A stretch of 64,000 nt of DNA. It comes from Alteromonadaceae bacterium Bs31 (lineage in GTDB: Bacteria > Pseudomonadota > Gammaproteobacteria > Pseudomonadales > Cellvibrionaceae). Below the pieces are notes generated by a model. It did no database searches, was not told the origin of the DNA, and worked only from the letters and a program-made list of their open reading frames with translations. This document shows, piece by piece, positions 28,872 to 38,424 of this stretch. The position numbers were made by a program, and so were the translations under genes. How positions within the stretch are numbered: position 1 is the first letter of the stretch; every line of letters starts with the position of its first letter. The DNA lies in assembly GCA_900177435.1 (NCBI GenBank), contig FXAI01000006.1, forward strand, positions 62,001-126,000. The letters are read 5' to 3'.

Positions 28872-28898
28872 CTGCCGCCTTGTAAATAAAGGCGGCAG
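28872..28898 (+). terminator. Hairpin after etfBA
   Basis: CTGCCGCCTT (28872-28881) and AAGGCGGCAG (28889-28898) form a perfect 10-bp stem. The following bases lack a T-tract, so intrinsic termination is uncertain. It lies just before the kinase-like gene. Confidence 0.5.
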
Positions 28899-28918
28899 TA
28901 AACGCGCGGATACGGTCT

Positions 28919-31099
28919 ATGTTCACCTTTTTTCTCCCAACCAGTAAAGTCCAGAAAGACCGCAGTATTATGCGTGAAACCGACGCACGTATGGCCAAAT
29001 ACAGCCGTCGGGGCCTTATATTCAACTTTTGTGCTTATCTTATCTGTCTCGTGGGAGGGCGTTTTCTTGACGAAAATCGCGATCTCACAATCATACTCAC
29101 TATTGGCCTGCTGTTTATCACTGTCGTTCGAGGGTTTTTCCTATTCAGGTTCGACCAGATATACCCAAGGGCGCCACAACGATGGCGAAATAGCTACTTT
29201 ATAGCCACGCTGCTGGGTTCCTTTTGGTGGGCGGTAATTCTGATAAGTATTACGCTAAAATTAGACATGAAGTACGAAGCGCCGGTACTGTGGTTATACA
29301 CGGTGGTGTTTTTTTCCACTACCGCTCACGCCTTTGCCCCTTACCAGAAATTCTTATCTTACTATCAGTTCTTTGGGCTTATACCTGCGGCCATATCAGC
29401 CTTTTTTGTTCAGGATTTTACCGCGTATCTTTACGGCGTGTTAATGCTGGTGTTTTATTTTGTTCTGACGCACCAGTGTCGGCTAATCTCCGAAAATTAT
29501 TGGGAACGTCTGGAGGCGGCTTATGCGCTGGCAAGGAAAACCCAGTCTATAGAAGAAGAAAAACGCGATAGCCGGGCTAGCGTACAACTCAATCGCGAAT
29601 TTCTAAACTATTTGCGAAATGACCTGCAGAATATCTTAGGGCTTGCGCGAGAGCCAATGTTGGCGTTGGAGGAAGGCAATATAGACCGGGAGGCTCTCAA
29701 GCGAGCCGAACGATCCTTTCAGAAAGTCTATTACAATGTCTGTGACTTCAACAGCGTACTCAATAAAAGCCTGGTCCTCGAGAATAAAATATTTAACATT
29801 CGGCATGAGCTGCAACATATTGTTGCAGAGTTTGTTGATGAGTCTGAGTCGCGAGGTGTTCTAATGGAAACCGCCTTGTCGCCTACGCTACCCATGCGTC
29901 TAAAAGGTGATGCCTCCAGGCTGGCTCAGATCATTCGCACACTTACTGATTTGAGTATTCGATCGCTTGATCGAGGGGTGGTAATTATCGACGTAGAATT
30001 TCTGCGGGAATACGAAACTGCCGGTGAGTTGTATATCAATATATCCAGTTTTAATCATAGTCAAAAACGTCGATTTTTCGGTGATGAAGACGGGGTTGCG
30101 GCTAAAACCAATCTTGCTTATGCCGTTGCAAAAGGCATCGCCGATCTAATGAGCGGTAGCATTGAGTTTAGCGAAATTTCCCGAGAAGGTATTTTGTATC
30201 GCCTGGATGCGAAGTTTGATATTGCCGAGCAAGCTGGCCACCTGGACTTCCACCGAAATTCATTCAAGGGCCACAGTGTAATGTTGATACATTTTAATCG
30301 ACGGGTAGTGGACATAAAACGACGCGAACTAACGGCCCTTGGTTTTGAAGTGTTTACAGAGTCTCAATTTAAACGAGCGCAAACACAGCTGGCGAACAGT
30401 TACAAGGAAGGGAAACCCATTGAGTGTGTGCTCTATTATTATGAGGAAGGTAACGATGATGCTCGGGAGTTTAATAATAATCTGGTGGATCACCCGGAAT
30501 TAAAGTATACCCATCAGTTGGTGGCGGTGAGTGAAAAGCAGCAAGCATTGCTGAGAAAAAATGGTTTTATAGACAACGAGTTCATGCATCTTGTTAATAA
30601 GCCGGCGGGCTTGTTTGAGCTGGAGTCCGCATTCAAGGAAGTGTACAACGAGTTTTCCGAGATGGAACTGCCTATTGAAGATTTGCCCCTAAACACTATA
30701 GACCAGAAGCGTTATTCAATTATTTTAATTAGCCACAAAGAAGACGCAGAGCTGCAGGTAAGAGAAAAGCTGGAAGGGATGCAGTTTGATCTCAAACTGA
30801 TCCATGATGAAAATAAAATCGGAAATGTCTTTGTCAAAGAAAAGCCAGAAATGACCTTGGTTGATTGTGATGAGGAGTTGTCCTTTATTCGCATAGTCGA
30901 TACTTTGCGAGGCTTGGAAAAAGAGGCGGGTACGGAGTTCTATATGCCAATTATCGGTATAAGTAGCTCGTCAAACGAATTTGAGTCTGCTGCTTATGAA
31001 CTGGGTGTTGATGATTTTGTTGATCTTTCGAACCCTAAAAAATACCTTAGGAGAGTGGTGGAAAACTGGTTCGACTTAACAGAAAGCGAAGAGGCTTAA
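28919..31099 (+). CDS. Membrane-bound degenerate hybrid histidine kinase (pseudo-kinase)
   Basis: The 726 residues have the layout of a hybrid sensor kinase: membrane sensor (about 33-187, roughly six helices), a coiled stretch (190-225), HisKA-like, HATPase-like, then two receiver-like domains (about 451-575 and 598-718). Key residues are missing. In the dimerisation motif FLNYLRNDLQNIL the phospho-acceptor His is Asn234. The N-box reads DASRLAQIIRTLTDLSIRSL, with the essential Asn at Leu345. No DTGxG box is visible. Receiver 1 lacks its phospho-Asp (VLYYYEE), while receiver 2 keeps a possible one (TLVDCDE, Asp649). It is probably a signalling scaffold rather than an enzyme. The true start may be ATG 28970. 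Confidence 0.78.
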   Translation: MFTFFLPTSKVQKDRSIMRETDARMAKYSRRGLIFNFCAYLICLVGGRFLDENRDLTIILTIGLLFITVVRGFFLFRFDQIYPRAPQRWRNSYFIATLLGSFWWAVILISITLKLDMKYEAPVLWLYTVVFFSTTAHAFAPYQKFLSYYQFFGLIPAAISAFFVQDFTAYLYGVLMLVFYFVLTHQCRLISENYWERLEAAYALARKTQSIEEEKRDSRASVQLNREFLNYLRNDLQNILGLAREPMLALEEGNIDREALKRAERSFQKVYYNVCDFNSVLNKSLVLENKIFNIRHELQHIVAEFVDESESRGVLMETALSPTLPMRLKGDASRLAQIIRTLTDLSIRSLDRGVVIIDVEFLREYETAGELYINISSFNHSQKRRFFGDEDGVAAKTNLAYAVAKGIADLMSGSIEFSEISREGILYRLDAKFDIAEQAGHLDFHRNSFKGHSVMLIHFNRRVVDIKRRELTALGFEVFTESQFKRAQTQLANSYKEGKPIECVLYYYEEGNDDAREFNNNLVDHPELKYTHQLVAVSEKQQALLRKNGFIDNEFMHLVNKPAGLFELESAFKEVYNEFSEMELPIEDLPLNTIDQKRYSIILISHKEDAELQVREKLEGMQFDLKLIHDENKIGNVFVKEKPEMTLVDCDEELSFIRIVDTLRGLEKEAGTEFYMPIIGISSSSNEFESAAYELGVDDFVDLSNPKKYLRRVVENWFDLTESEEA

Positions 31100-31243
31100 T
31101 CGGTTGTTGATTTGTGCTTTTTTTTCTGGTTTTTTGCCCGGCTTACTGACTTAAACCAATACCTTTCTCCTGTTTTTATTAGTAAGTGCAAACGTAAACT
31201 AAGTTACGCTTGGATCGTGTAAAATTGGCGCTGTTCGCTCTTG

Positions 31244-31696
31244 TTATTTTTCGCTTTTTTCCAGCAGAAAGGTTATCGATGGGTCCACGAGTAATTTGTC
31301 TGCCATGCCTTGCCTGCCCAATAACATAAGGTAGCTCATATCTGAGCGGTCGGTAAGGGTGATTTCTATGGGCCATTGCATTGTGCCCATCGAGAGCAAG
31401 GTCTTAATTACATAGCGTTCTTCGGATGCCCCATTAGATGATTTTACCTTTCGAATATCATGCAGTGCAGCCTTGCAATTAATGGTTTCGTCCACGTTAT
31501 AAGCGTCTGGGTGAAGGTCAAAGCTCAGCCATGGTTTTCCTCGTTTAGTGTATTTTTTAACGTTATCAACGTGCAGTGAGGAGGTTTTGGCTCCCGTATC
31601 AACACGTACTTCTATATCTTCTATTCCTAAATCAGGCAGGCTGCAAATTTCAAGGCTGCCAACGATCATTTTTTTTCCGGTTTTGAGAGCGTTCAT
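31244..31696 (-). CDS. RimB-like retropepsin-fold protease (ATP-dependent zinc protease family)
   Basis: This 150-residue protein of the putative zinc protease/DUF785 group has a retropepsin-like fold with the catalytic motif DTGAKTSSLH (Asp33) and the later block MLLGRQGMADKLLVDPSITFLL. In Pseudomonas, RimB of this family acts with RimK in glutamate tailing of ribosomal protein S6. Here it is the third gene downstream of rimK on the same strand, separated by 92 bases from the aspartoacylase-like gene. Substrate is not known from the sequence. Confidence 0.85.
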   Translation of the reverse strand: MNALKTGKKMIVGSLEICSLPDLGIEDIEVRVDTGAKTSSLHVDNVKKYTKRGKPWLSFDLHPDAYNVDETINCKAALHDIRKVKSSNGASEERYVIKTLLSMGTMQWPIEITLTDRSDMSYLMLLGRQGMADKLLVDPSITFLLEKSEK

Positions 31697-31788
31697 GTGG
31701 ATTTCTCGCTAGATAGTTTTTATTGTTACAGCGTTATAAGTATAACTGGTGATAATGAAGAGGCTGCTACGCTTGAAGGAGCTTGCCA

Positions 31789-32838
31789 CTATTTAATCTC
31801 GTCAAAGCTCGGGATTTTTTCTGGCATCAATATGTCCTGCATTGTTTCTATGTTGTCTACGATCTCTTGATCTTCTTCCGTAAAATAAGCAATGTGAAAC
31901 ATCGCATCACCTTCCTGAACCAGAGGGATGTTTTGCTTGCCTATTATTATGCCGGCTCTATTTGAAACAACTGTGCCGAACAGCTCCCCAAAAGGCGATC
32001 CTATTTTTGCGAGTGGGTCGCCGATCTGCACCATATCACCCAGGTTTTTAAGGTTGTTTACAATTCCACTTACGGAGGCACGTGTCCAGTTGCTTGTGTT
32101 CGCAATAAATGGCGTAACGGGTTGTCTCTTCGTTGGCCTTCTTTGTAACCTGCTGCTAAGCATGTTTAATTTTGTTAGCACGTTAGTAATACCGCGCACA
32201 CCCGCTCGTATAGACAGTTCGTCAAACCTGAGGGCTTGCCCTGCTTCATAGAGTAGAACTTTAGTTCCGTTTTCCACAGCAGCCTGCCGTAGCGAACCGT
32301 CCCGCAAGCTGGCGTTGAGTAATACCGGAACGCCAAAGGCTTCCGCTAGCAGCCTGGTTTCTGCATCTTTTAAATTCGCTCGAATCTGAGGCAAATTACT
32401 GCGATGTATCGCACCAGTGTGTAGATCAATACCATATTGGCAGTGGCTGACTATTTCAGTAAGAAAGGTATTCGCCACAATGCCAGCAAGAGAGCCCTTT
32501 GAAGAACCGGGAAAGCAACGATTTAAATCCCTGCGGTCGGGCATGTAGCGACTCTGGTTTAATACGCCATAAACATTGACCATTGGAACCAGTATAAGAG
32601 TACCCGACGTGAGGCGGAGCGACTTTTGATTGATTAGCCTGCGAATAATTTCAACGCCATTGAGCTCGTCACCATGTACCGCTGCGGATACAAACACAGT
32701 AGGCCCCGGCTTTTTACTGCGGATAACATGAACCGGCATACAAATATCAGTATCGGTGTAAAGGCGCACAACCGGCATTTCAATTTGAACGGTTTTTCCT
32801 GCAGGTATCGTGACGCCACCAATCACCAAGTCGCTCAT
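31789..32838 (-). CDS. Succinylglutamate desuccinylase/aspartoacylase family zinc hydrolase
   Basis: This M14-like amidohydrolase has 349 residues. The zinc-binding motif is in VSAAVHGDELNGVEIIRRL (His and Glu), with the third ligand in YGIDLHTGAIHRSNLPQIRAN. The C-terminal part (about 260-330, VSGIVNNLKNLGDMVQIGDPLAKIGSPFGE) is a barrel-sandwich domain usual in this subgroup. It starts 5 bases after rimK, so the two are one operon. It is not the arginine-catabolic AstE by context; a role in trimming RimK-added residues is an inference. Confidence 0.87.
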   Translation of the reverse strand: MSDLVIGGVTIPAGKTVQIEMPVVRLYTDTDICMPVHVIRSKKPGPTVFVSAAVHGDELNGVEIIRRLINQKSLRLTSGTLILVPMVNVYGVLNQSRYMPDRRDLNRCFPGSSKGSLAGIVANTFLTEIVSHCQYGIDLHTGAIHRSNLPQIRANLKDAETRLLAEAFGVPVLLNASLRDGSLRQAAVENGTKVLLYEAGQALRFDELSIRAGVRGITNVLTKLNMLSSRLQRRPTKRQPVTPFIANTSNWTRASVSGIVNNLKNLGDMVQIGDPLAKIGSPFGELFGTVVSNRAGIIIGKQNIPLVQEGDAMFHIAYFTEEDQEIVDNIETMQDILMPEKIPSFDEIK

Positions 32839-32843
32839 TGTAG

Positions 32844-33749
32844 TTAGCCTTTTCCTCGCGTTCGAGTATTGTTGGGTTTAGCGTTGTTTTCGATAAAATC
32901 GATGACCATACTTGCAATATCTTTATGTGTGGCGGTTTCAATACCTTCTAAACCGGGAGAGGAATTTACTTCCATCACTACTGGGCCGCTATTTGATTGG
33001 AGAATATCTACTCCAGCTACATTTAGCCCCATGACTCTGGCTGCGTTCACGGCGGTAGCACGTTCTTCTTTGCTAAGCCTGACAATTGTAGCTTCTCCAC
33101 CACGGTGTAAATTGGAGCGAAACTCGCCATCCGCTGCTTGACGTTTCATCGCTGCAACTACCTTGCCTCCAACAACCAGGCAGCGAATGTCCGCGCCACC
33201 GGCTTCTTTAATGAACTCTTGTACCAGTATGTTTGCCTTGAGACCCATAAATGCTTCTACAATACTCTCTGCGGCTTTGTCGGTTTCAGCGAGAACAACG
33301 CCAATGCCCTGGGTTCCTTCAAGTAGCTTGATAACTACTGGAGCGCCACCCACGTTTTTTATCAAGTCTTTTATATTGTCGGGTTTATTGGCAAAACCTG
33401 TTCTGGGCAGGCCAACGTCTTTTCGCGATAGCAATTGCAAGGAGCGTAATTTGTCCCGAGAACGGCTGATCGCCACAGATTCGTTAACGCAAAAAGTTCC
33501 CATCATTTCAAATTGCCGCACAACGGCGGTGCCGTAAAAAGTTATCGACGCGCCGATCCTCGGAATTACAGCATCGTAATAGGGTAGTTGCTCACCTTTA
33601 TAGCGTACAGATGGGCGGGCACGGGTTATATCCATATAGCAATGTAAGGTATCTATGACATCCACTTGGTGTCCTTTGGCTTCGCCAGCTTCTTTCAGGC
33701 GTCGCGTGGAATAGAGGTTTTCGTTTCTGGATAGGATTCCAATTTTCAT
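32844..33749 (-). CDS. rimK: ATP-grasp ligase RimK (S6 glutamate-tailing type)
   Basis: This enzyme adds glutamate residues to the C-terminus of ribosomal protein S6, or makes poly-glutamate, in an ATP-dependent reaction. The 301 residues match E. coli RimK length. They show [51 protein letters not shown], the ATP-grasp lysines ([20 protein letters not shown]) and the metal-binding end [28 protein letters not shown]. It lies 38 bases downstream of mgtE and directly before the aspartoacylase-like gene. Confidence 0.94.
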   Translation of the reverse strand: MKIGILSRNENLYSTRRLKEAGEAKGHQVDVIDTLHCYMDITRARPSVRYKGEQLPYYDAVIPRIGASITFYGTAVVRQFEMMGTFCVNESVAISRSRDKLRSLQLLSRKDVGLPRTGFANKPDNIKDLIKNVGGAPVVIKLLEGTQGIGVVLAETDKAAESIVEAFMGLKANILVQEFIKEAGGADIRCLVVGGKVVAAMKRQAADGEFRSNLHRGGEATIVRLSKEERATAVNAARVMGLNVAGVDILQSNSGPVVMEVNSSPGLEGIETATHKDIASMVIDFIENNAKPNNTRTRGKG

Positions 33750-33787
33750 TTGGTACAGCCTGTATTAATAGCACAAAATTTATAATG

Positions 33788-35167
33788 TTAAGTTAAAATA
33801 AGGGCTCCCGCCCCAAGGAAAACAACAAATCCTACAACGTCCGTTACTGTGGTCAGTACCACAGAACCGGAAAGAGCGGGGTCTATTTTCAGTCTTACCA
33901 GTATTGCCGGAATAAGTACGCCTGAGACAACGGCCACAATAATGTTGACTAGAATGGCCAGTGCTATGGTAAGGCCCAATAAAAATTGCCCGAACCATTG
34001 ATCTACGCACACACCAATTATTAATGCCCATAACACGCCATTAACAATGCCTACCCTGAGTTCTTTTTTTAGAACCGCTCGACGGTTTGCGTCGTTAATT
34101 TTTCCGAGCGCTAATGCACGAACAATAATGGTCAGTGTCTGGCTACCAGAGATACCGCCCATAGACGCCACTACGGGCATCAGTATTGCGAGCGCTACAA
34201 CCTGTTGAAGTGTTGCTTCAAACAAACCAATGCACCATGAGGCCAGGAAAGCCGTTAATAAATTGATACCCAGCCAGATAGCGCGGTTCTTACTACTGCG
34301 CCATACCGGGGCGAACAAATCCTCATCTTCGCTTAAACCACCCGCCACGGAGATTTGTTGCTCGGCAAGTTCTTCTCTATGTTCATAGGCGGTGCTTAAC
34401 AGTAGGCGCCCCAATATTCTGCCATCATCCTCAATAACAGGCAGAGCCATGCGCCCGGATAAAATAACCCGTTCTGCGGCTTCATCAATGGGCGTTGTTG
34501 CCTGAATACATTCTCCTTTCTGTCCAAGCAGGCCTTGTATAGTCGTTTGAGTTTCTGCGCTTATAACATCCTTAAGGGGTACTTCGCCAAGTAAAATGCC
34601 CTGTTTGTCTTGCAGGTAAAGACTATCGACAAAAGGGAAGTCCAGGCGTTTTAACAAGCGTGCGGCACTGACCACTTTCAGGCTTCCGTATACCAGTGGA
34701 AAGTCGAAATTTACCCAGTGGCCCGCCATGGCGCCAGAATATCTGGATGCCCGCTCGAAACGCTCCTTGTCCGCCTTGTCTAGACGTTTAAAAGCTTCGT
34801 TTATAAACTGGTCGGGCAGTTCTTCCGCGAGCTCAAGCAAAGCCTGCGCATCCAATTCATCAAACAGAGCTACTGCATCGCTCGGCCCAAGCTGTTTAAT
34901 CAGCGCGCGCCTGGACTCCTCCTGCATTGCCAGGAAAATTCGTTTCTGATTCTCTGCAGGCAAGAGCCGAAAAGCCATCTGCCTGGCACCCGGAGGAAGA
35001 GATTCAAGCAGTAGCGCGTACTGTTCCGGTACTAGATCGACAAGGGCTCTCTCCAGCCAGTATTGTAGTGAGCTGGGGCCTGCAGTTGTTTCGTTATCAC
35101 CTTCCAATTCACTTAGGGCATAGGTGACTTTTGATAGATACGTATTAAACTCTTCGGCCAGCAGCAT
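33788..35167 (-). CDS. mgtE: Magnesium transporter MgtE
   Basis: This is a Mg2+ channel of the inner membrane. The 459 residues contain the MgtE N domain (about 40-150, helical repeats with LLESLPPGARQMAFRLLPAENQKRIF), two CBS domains (about 160-280) and five membrane helices (about 305-458) with the pore motif PVVASMGGISGSQTLTIIVRALALG and the tail GSVVLTTVTDVVGFVVFLGAG. It heads the mgtE-rimK-aspartoacylase-retropepsin run. A consensus-like promoter and a 110-base leader precede it. Confidence 0.95.
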   Translation of the reverse strand: MLLAEEFNTYLSKVTYALSELEGDNETTAGPSSLQYWLERALVDLVPEQYALLLESLPPGARQMAFRLLPAENQKRIFLAMQEESRRALIKQLGPSDAVALFDELDAQALLELAEELPDQFINEAFKRLDKADKERFERASRYSGAMAGHWVNFDFPLVYGSLKVVSAARLLKRLDFPFVDSLYLQDKQGILLGEVPLKDVISAETQTTIQGLLGQKGECIQATTPIDEAAERVILSGRMALPVIEDDGRILGRLLLSTAYEHREELAEQQISVAGGLSEDEDLFAPVWRSSKNRAIWLGINLLTAFLASWCIGLFEATLQQVVALAILMPVVASMGGISGSQTLTIIVRALALGKINDANRRAVLKKELRVGIVNGVLWALIIGVCVDQWFGQFLLGLTIALAILVNIIVAVVSGVLIPAILVRLKIDPALSGSVVLTTVTDVVGFVVFLGAGALILT

Positions 35168-35313
35168 GCTACACCTATAGATAAGTAATAATATTTAATG
35201 AGGAAGGGCAGGCTTTTTTGGAGAGGGCCACCTAAGGCGAGTAGCTCTATAACCAATGGGGATTGGTGCTCTGCGTTTTCGCGCTAATATAATTTAAATT
35301 TTAGCGGTGTCAA
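35168..35313 (-). promoter_or_regulatory. mgtE promoter and structured leader
   Basis: On the minus strand TTGACA (complement 35308-35313) and TATATT (complement 35286-35291) are spaced by 16 bases, a strong sigma-70 promoter. The leader of about 110 bases contains the hairpin ACCAAT-CCCC-ATTGGT (complement 35252-35267) and then a GAGCTACTCGCC...GGTGGCCC stretch that could pair locally. It does not resemble the Bacillus M-box that I know. The remaining 35314-35491 up to xthA shows nothing else. Confidence 0.6.
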
Positions 35314-35491
35314 TCAAATACTTCGGGTACTGGGCAAGAAATTGCAGCCTGGCTAGGGGGTTTGTAGGGGTGGCAACCAAGGCGGTATAACAACCGAGGT
35401 TTTTTTACTCATTATTGGTAAAAAATTTATACTTTGAGCTGATTTAGACGATGCATAGGCAAGTACGCATGCTCTTTTGCTGTGTGTACTG

Positions 35492-36298
35492 TTAATCGAA
35501 CTCGGCCCAAACGGGGCAGTGGTCAGAGGGTTTTTCCATCGCCCTGATTTCTAGGTCGATGCCACTATCAATACACCTATGTGACAGAGCCGGAGTGCTA
35601 AGTACAAAGTCTATTCGAAGGCCTCTTTTGGGGCTGCGATCAAAACCGCGTGTTCGGTAATCGAACCAACTGTACTCTTCTGTATTTTCGTTGAGCAGAC
35701 GATAGGTATCTTCAAAGCCCCAGCTTATTAGCCTGTTAAACCATTCGCGCTCCTCTGCCAAAAAACTACATGAGCCAGCACTCAGCCAGCGTTTGGCATC
35801 CGATTCACTCATGCCAACATCGAGATCTGTTGGTGCTATATTTAAATCGCCCATTAGAATAATGGCCTGGTCTGGCTTGTGGTGCTGTTCTAAATAGCTC
35901 TGTAAATCTGCATAGAACTGACGTTTAAGGGGGTATTTGACCGGGTGTGCGCTGTTTTCACCCTGAGGGAAATAGCCGTTCATCACCGTTACAGTCTGGT
36001 GTTTTACTTTTACAGTTGCGGCAATAAACCGTTTTTGGGCATCGGCACTATCTGAGGGGAAGCCCTTTTGAACGTGTTCAAAAGGGTGTCGTGAGAGAAG
36101 GGCAACACCATAGTGGGTTTTCTGGCCGGTAAAGGCTAAGTGGTAGCCCCAACTGCTAAGCTCTTCCTGAGGGAAGTTTTCGTCAGTAACTTTGGTTTCC
36201 TGAATGCCTATAAAGTCCGGGCGATACTTTTCAATAATCTCGTCGACTTGATGAAGACGTGTTCGAAGACTGTTTGCGTTGAAAGAAACACACAGCAT
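35492..36298 (-). CDS. xthA: Exodeoxyribonuclease III
   Basis: This is the major AP endonuclease and 3'-5' exonuclease of base-excision repair. Its 268 residues equal E. coli ExoIII. Motifs: FIGIQETKVTDENFP (catalytic Glu), GVALLSRHPF, ILMGDLNIAPTDLDVG (Asp, Asn), RGLRIDFVLSTPAL and PSDHCPVWAEFD (Asp-His pair). It starts 5 bases after the prc stop on the same strand. Confidence 0.96.
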   Translation of the reverse strand: MLCVSFNANSLRTRLHQVDEIIEKYRPDFIGIQETKVTDENFPQEELSSWGYHLAFTGQKTHYGVALLSRHPFEHVQKGFPSDSADAQKRFIAATVKVKHQTVTVMNGYFPQGENSAHPVKYPLKRQFYADLQSYLEQHHKPDQAIILMGDLNIAPTDLDVGMSESDAKRWLSAGSCSFLAEEREWFNRLISWGFEDTYRLLNENTEEYSWFDYRTRGFDRSPKRGLRIDFVLSTPALSHRCIDSGIDLEIRAMEKPSDHCPVWAEFD

Positions 36299-36303
36299 AG
36301 GGT

Positions 36304-38424
36304 TTAAAAATTAGCGACCTGCTGAGTGCGGCTATTAGAGGACAAACGAATCAGGTCGATCAGTATATTGCCGGTTTCGATGAGCAGGGTATCTCCATCT
36401 ACATCGATATCGTTGTGACTATTACTGGCCCTTTTTTCCTCAAGCTCTTCATCAGTCTCTTCTTCGGACTTGCGGAACTCTTCCAGGTTTTTATAGGGTG
36501 TCATTTTCTTCGCAAGGCGCCTTTTGTTTTCAACATCCATAGCCTGTTTTTCTAAACGCTCTTTTTCTGCAATACGTTCTTTCTCGTTCAAAGAGATAAC
36601 TTTTTTACTCTTGTTGTTCTCCATGATTTTAATTTGATCAAGAATAAAATTGAAATCTGGGTCGCCCGCAACTCTCTTTTGGTGCTGAGTGACAAGGCGC
36701 GGCACGAGGCTTGTAAAATCGAAATACGAGGCATGAGGCACTGCGTGTATTTTGTCCCAGGGCAGGGCGTTGTCGTAAGCGGATTCACCAACTTCATCGC
36801 TGTCGATGAGCAAAGGTAATTCTATATCCGGAATAACTCCTCGGTGCTGGGTGCTGTCCCCCGACACGCGATAAAATTTAGATTCCGTTATTTTCAGCTT
36901 GCCTTCAAGTAGCGGGGTAACAGATTGCACTGTACCTTTGCCAAAGCTCTGTGAGCCGACAATCAGGCCTCTGTTGTAGTCTTGAATGGCGCCAGCAAAA
37001 ATTTCTGACGCCGAGGCACTCAAACGATTTACCATTACGATGAGAGGCCCTCGATAGCGGGCTTTGGAGTGCGAACGATTATGTCTGTTTATACGCCCAT
37101 CCGGGGAACGGATTTGAACAACGGGGCCTTGGTCGATAAACAAATCGGTGAGCATCGTTGCTTCGTGCAGAGAACCGCCGCCATTATTGCGCAAATCTAA
37201 AATAACGCCGTCTACGTTTTCCTTGCGAAGCTCATCCAGCAAGCGGGCAACGTCGCGAGTACTGCTCTTGAAGTTGGGGTCGCGATTGTTGTAAGCCTCA
37301 AAATCGATATAAAAAGCAGGCAGGTGAATTACGCCTATTTTGAAAAGGTTATCGCCATCACCAAGCTCTAACACGGCTTTTTGGGCTGCCTGGTCTTCAA
37401 GCTTTACTTTGCCGCGGTTAATACGAATGACTTTTGAATCGCCGTTAGTGGCAGCATCTGACGACACAGCCTCGAGCTTAACAACCGTATTCTTAGGCCC
37501 GCGGATTAAATTAACCACCTCGTCCAGGCGCCAGCCAACGACGTCTACCAGCTCTCCATCAGCGCCTTGACCAACGGCGATAATCTTGTCGGCTGGTTTA
37601 AGTTGGCCTTGTTTGTCTGCTGGCCCACCGGCAACCAAGCGTACCACTTTGGTGAACTCATCTTCCGATTGAAGTACTGCACCAATACCTTCTAAGGAGA
37701 GCGACATACTAATATCGAAATTCTCAGAGGTTCTTTCACTCCAGTAATTGGTATGGGGGTCGTACAGCATAGTTAGCGCGTTAACCATGGTTTCAAACAC
37801 ATCCACGCTGTCTTGTTGTTTTATGCGGTTTAACTGATTTTTATAACGGCGGTGTACTGTTTTGCGAGCTTCCTCAACCGTTTTGCCTGCAAGCTTAAGG
37901 TTTAACAAGCTAAGTTTTATGCGTTTGTACCATAGCTCATCCGCCTCAGCACGGGTGGATGGCCACTCGGCCTCTTCGCGATCCAAAGAAAGAACATCTT
38001 TGGCTGTGAAGTCGAAGGTAACGGTGTCGTCTTCAACGATATCCAGCACCGCTTCAAGGCGCGATACCAAGCGCTGCCTGAAGGTGTGATAGATCTCAAA
38101 GCCGGGCTCAAGATTGCCGCGTTTGAAAAAGTCATCAAAGTTATTGGCATTTTTTCGAAAGCCGCTAATGTCTTTCTTATAAAAGAACATTCTGGAGGGA
38201 TCGAGCGTGTCTAAATACTGATCGAGAAAGCGCTGAGACAGGTCATCGTTAACGGGCTGATCTCGATAGTGGCGCGAATGTAGTTTTGTGATGACATCCT
38301 TAACGGTCTCAGATTGTTTTTCAGTGTGTTCCAATGGTGCAACTATTGAAGACACTGCCAGAGGGGCGGCTAAAGTCAGAACTGCTAAAGCAAGGACTAG
38401 CCTAAAATTCTTGAGAAATCTCAT
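36304..38424 (-). CDS. prc: Tail-specific periplasmic protease Prc (C-terminal processing protease)
   Basis: This S41A protease degrades or trims periplasmic proteins by their C-termini. From ATG 38424 the product is about 706 residues with a signal peptide (MRFLKNFRLVLALAVLTLAAPLAV). A GTG-started frame to 38493 would add 23 residues before it and is less likely. Domains are a helical N-terminal region, PDZ (about 215-320: LEGIGAVLQSEDEFTKVVRLVAGGPADKQG), the S41 catalytic core with Ser in SASASEIFAGAIQD and Lys in SFGKGTVQ, and the DUF3340 C-terminal part (KKVISLNEKERIAEKERLE). It is followed by xthA. Confidence 0.94.
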   Translation of the reverse strand: MRFLKNFRLVLALAVLTLAAPLAVSSIVAPLEHTEKQSETVKDVITKLHSRHYRDQPVNDDLSQRFLDQYLDTLDPSRMFFYKKDISGFRKNANNFDDFFKRGNLEPGFEIYHTFRQRLVSRLEAVLDIVEDDTVTFDFTAKDVLSLDREEAEWPSTRAEADELWYKRIKLSLLNLKLAGKTVEEARKTVHRRYKNQLNRIKQQDSVDVFETMVNALTMLYDPHTNYWSERTSENFDISMSLSLEGIGAVLQSEDEFTKVVRLVAGGPADKQGQLKPADKIIAVGQGADGELVDVVGWRLDEVVNLIRGPKNTVVKLEAVSSDAATNGDSKVIRINRGKVKLEDQAAQKAVLELGDGDNLFKIGVIHLPAFYIDFEAYNNRDPNFKSSTRDVARLLDELRKENVDGVILDLRNNGGGSLHEATMLTDLFIDQGPVVQIRSPDGRINRHNRSHSKARYRGPLIVMVNRLSASASEIFAGAIQDYNRGLIVGSQSFGKGTVQSVTPLLEGKLKITESKFYRVSGDSTQHRGVIPDIELPLLIDSDEVGESAYDNALPWDKIHAVPHASYFDFTSLVPRLVTQHQKRVAGDPDFNFILDQIKIMENNKSKKVISLNEKERIAEKERLEKQAMDVENKRRLAKKMTPYKNLEEFRKSEEETDEELEEKRASNSHNDIDVDGDTLLIETGNILIDLIRLSSNSRTQQVANF

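Noticed and set aside
35168-35313. M-box magnesium riboswitch upstream of mgtE
   Set aside because: The leader is too short and lacks the conserved M-box sequence blocks that I know; kept only as an unclassified leader.
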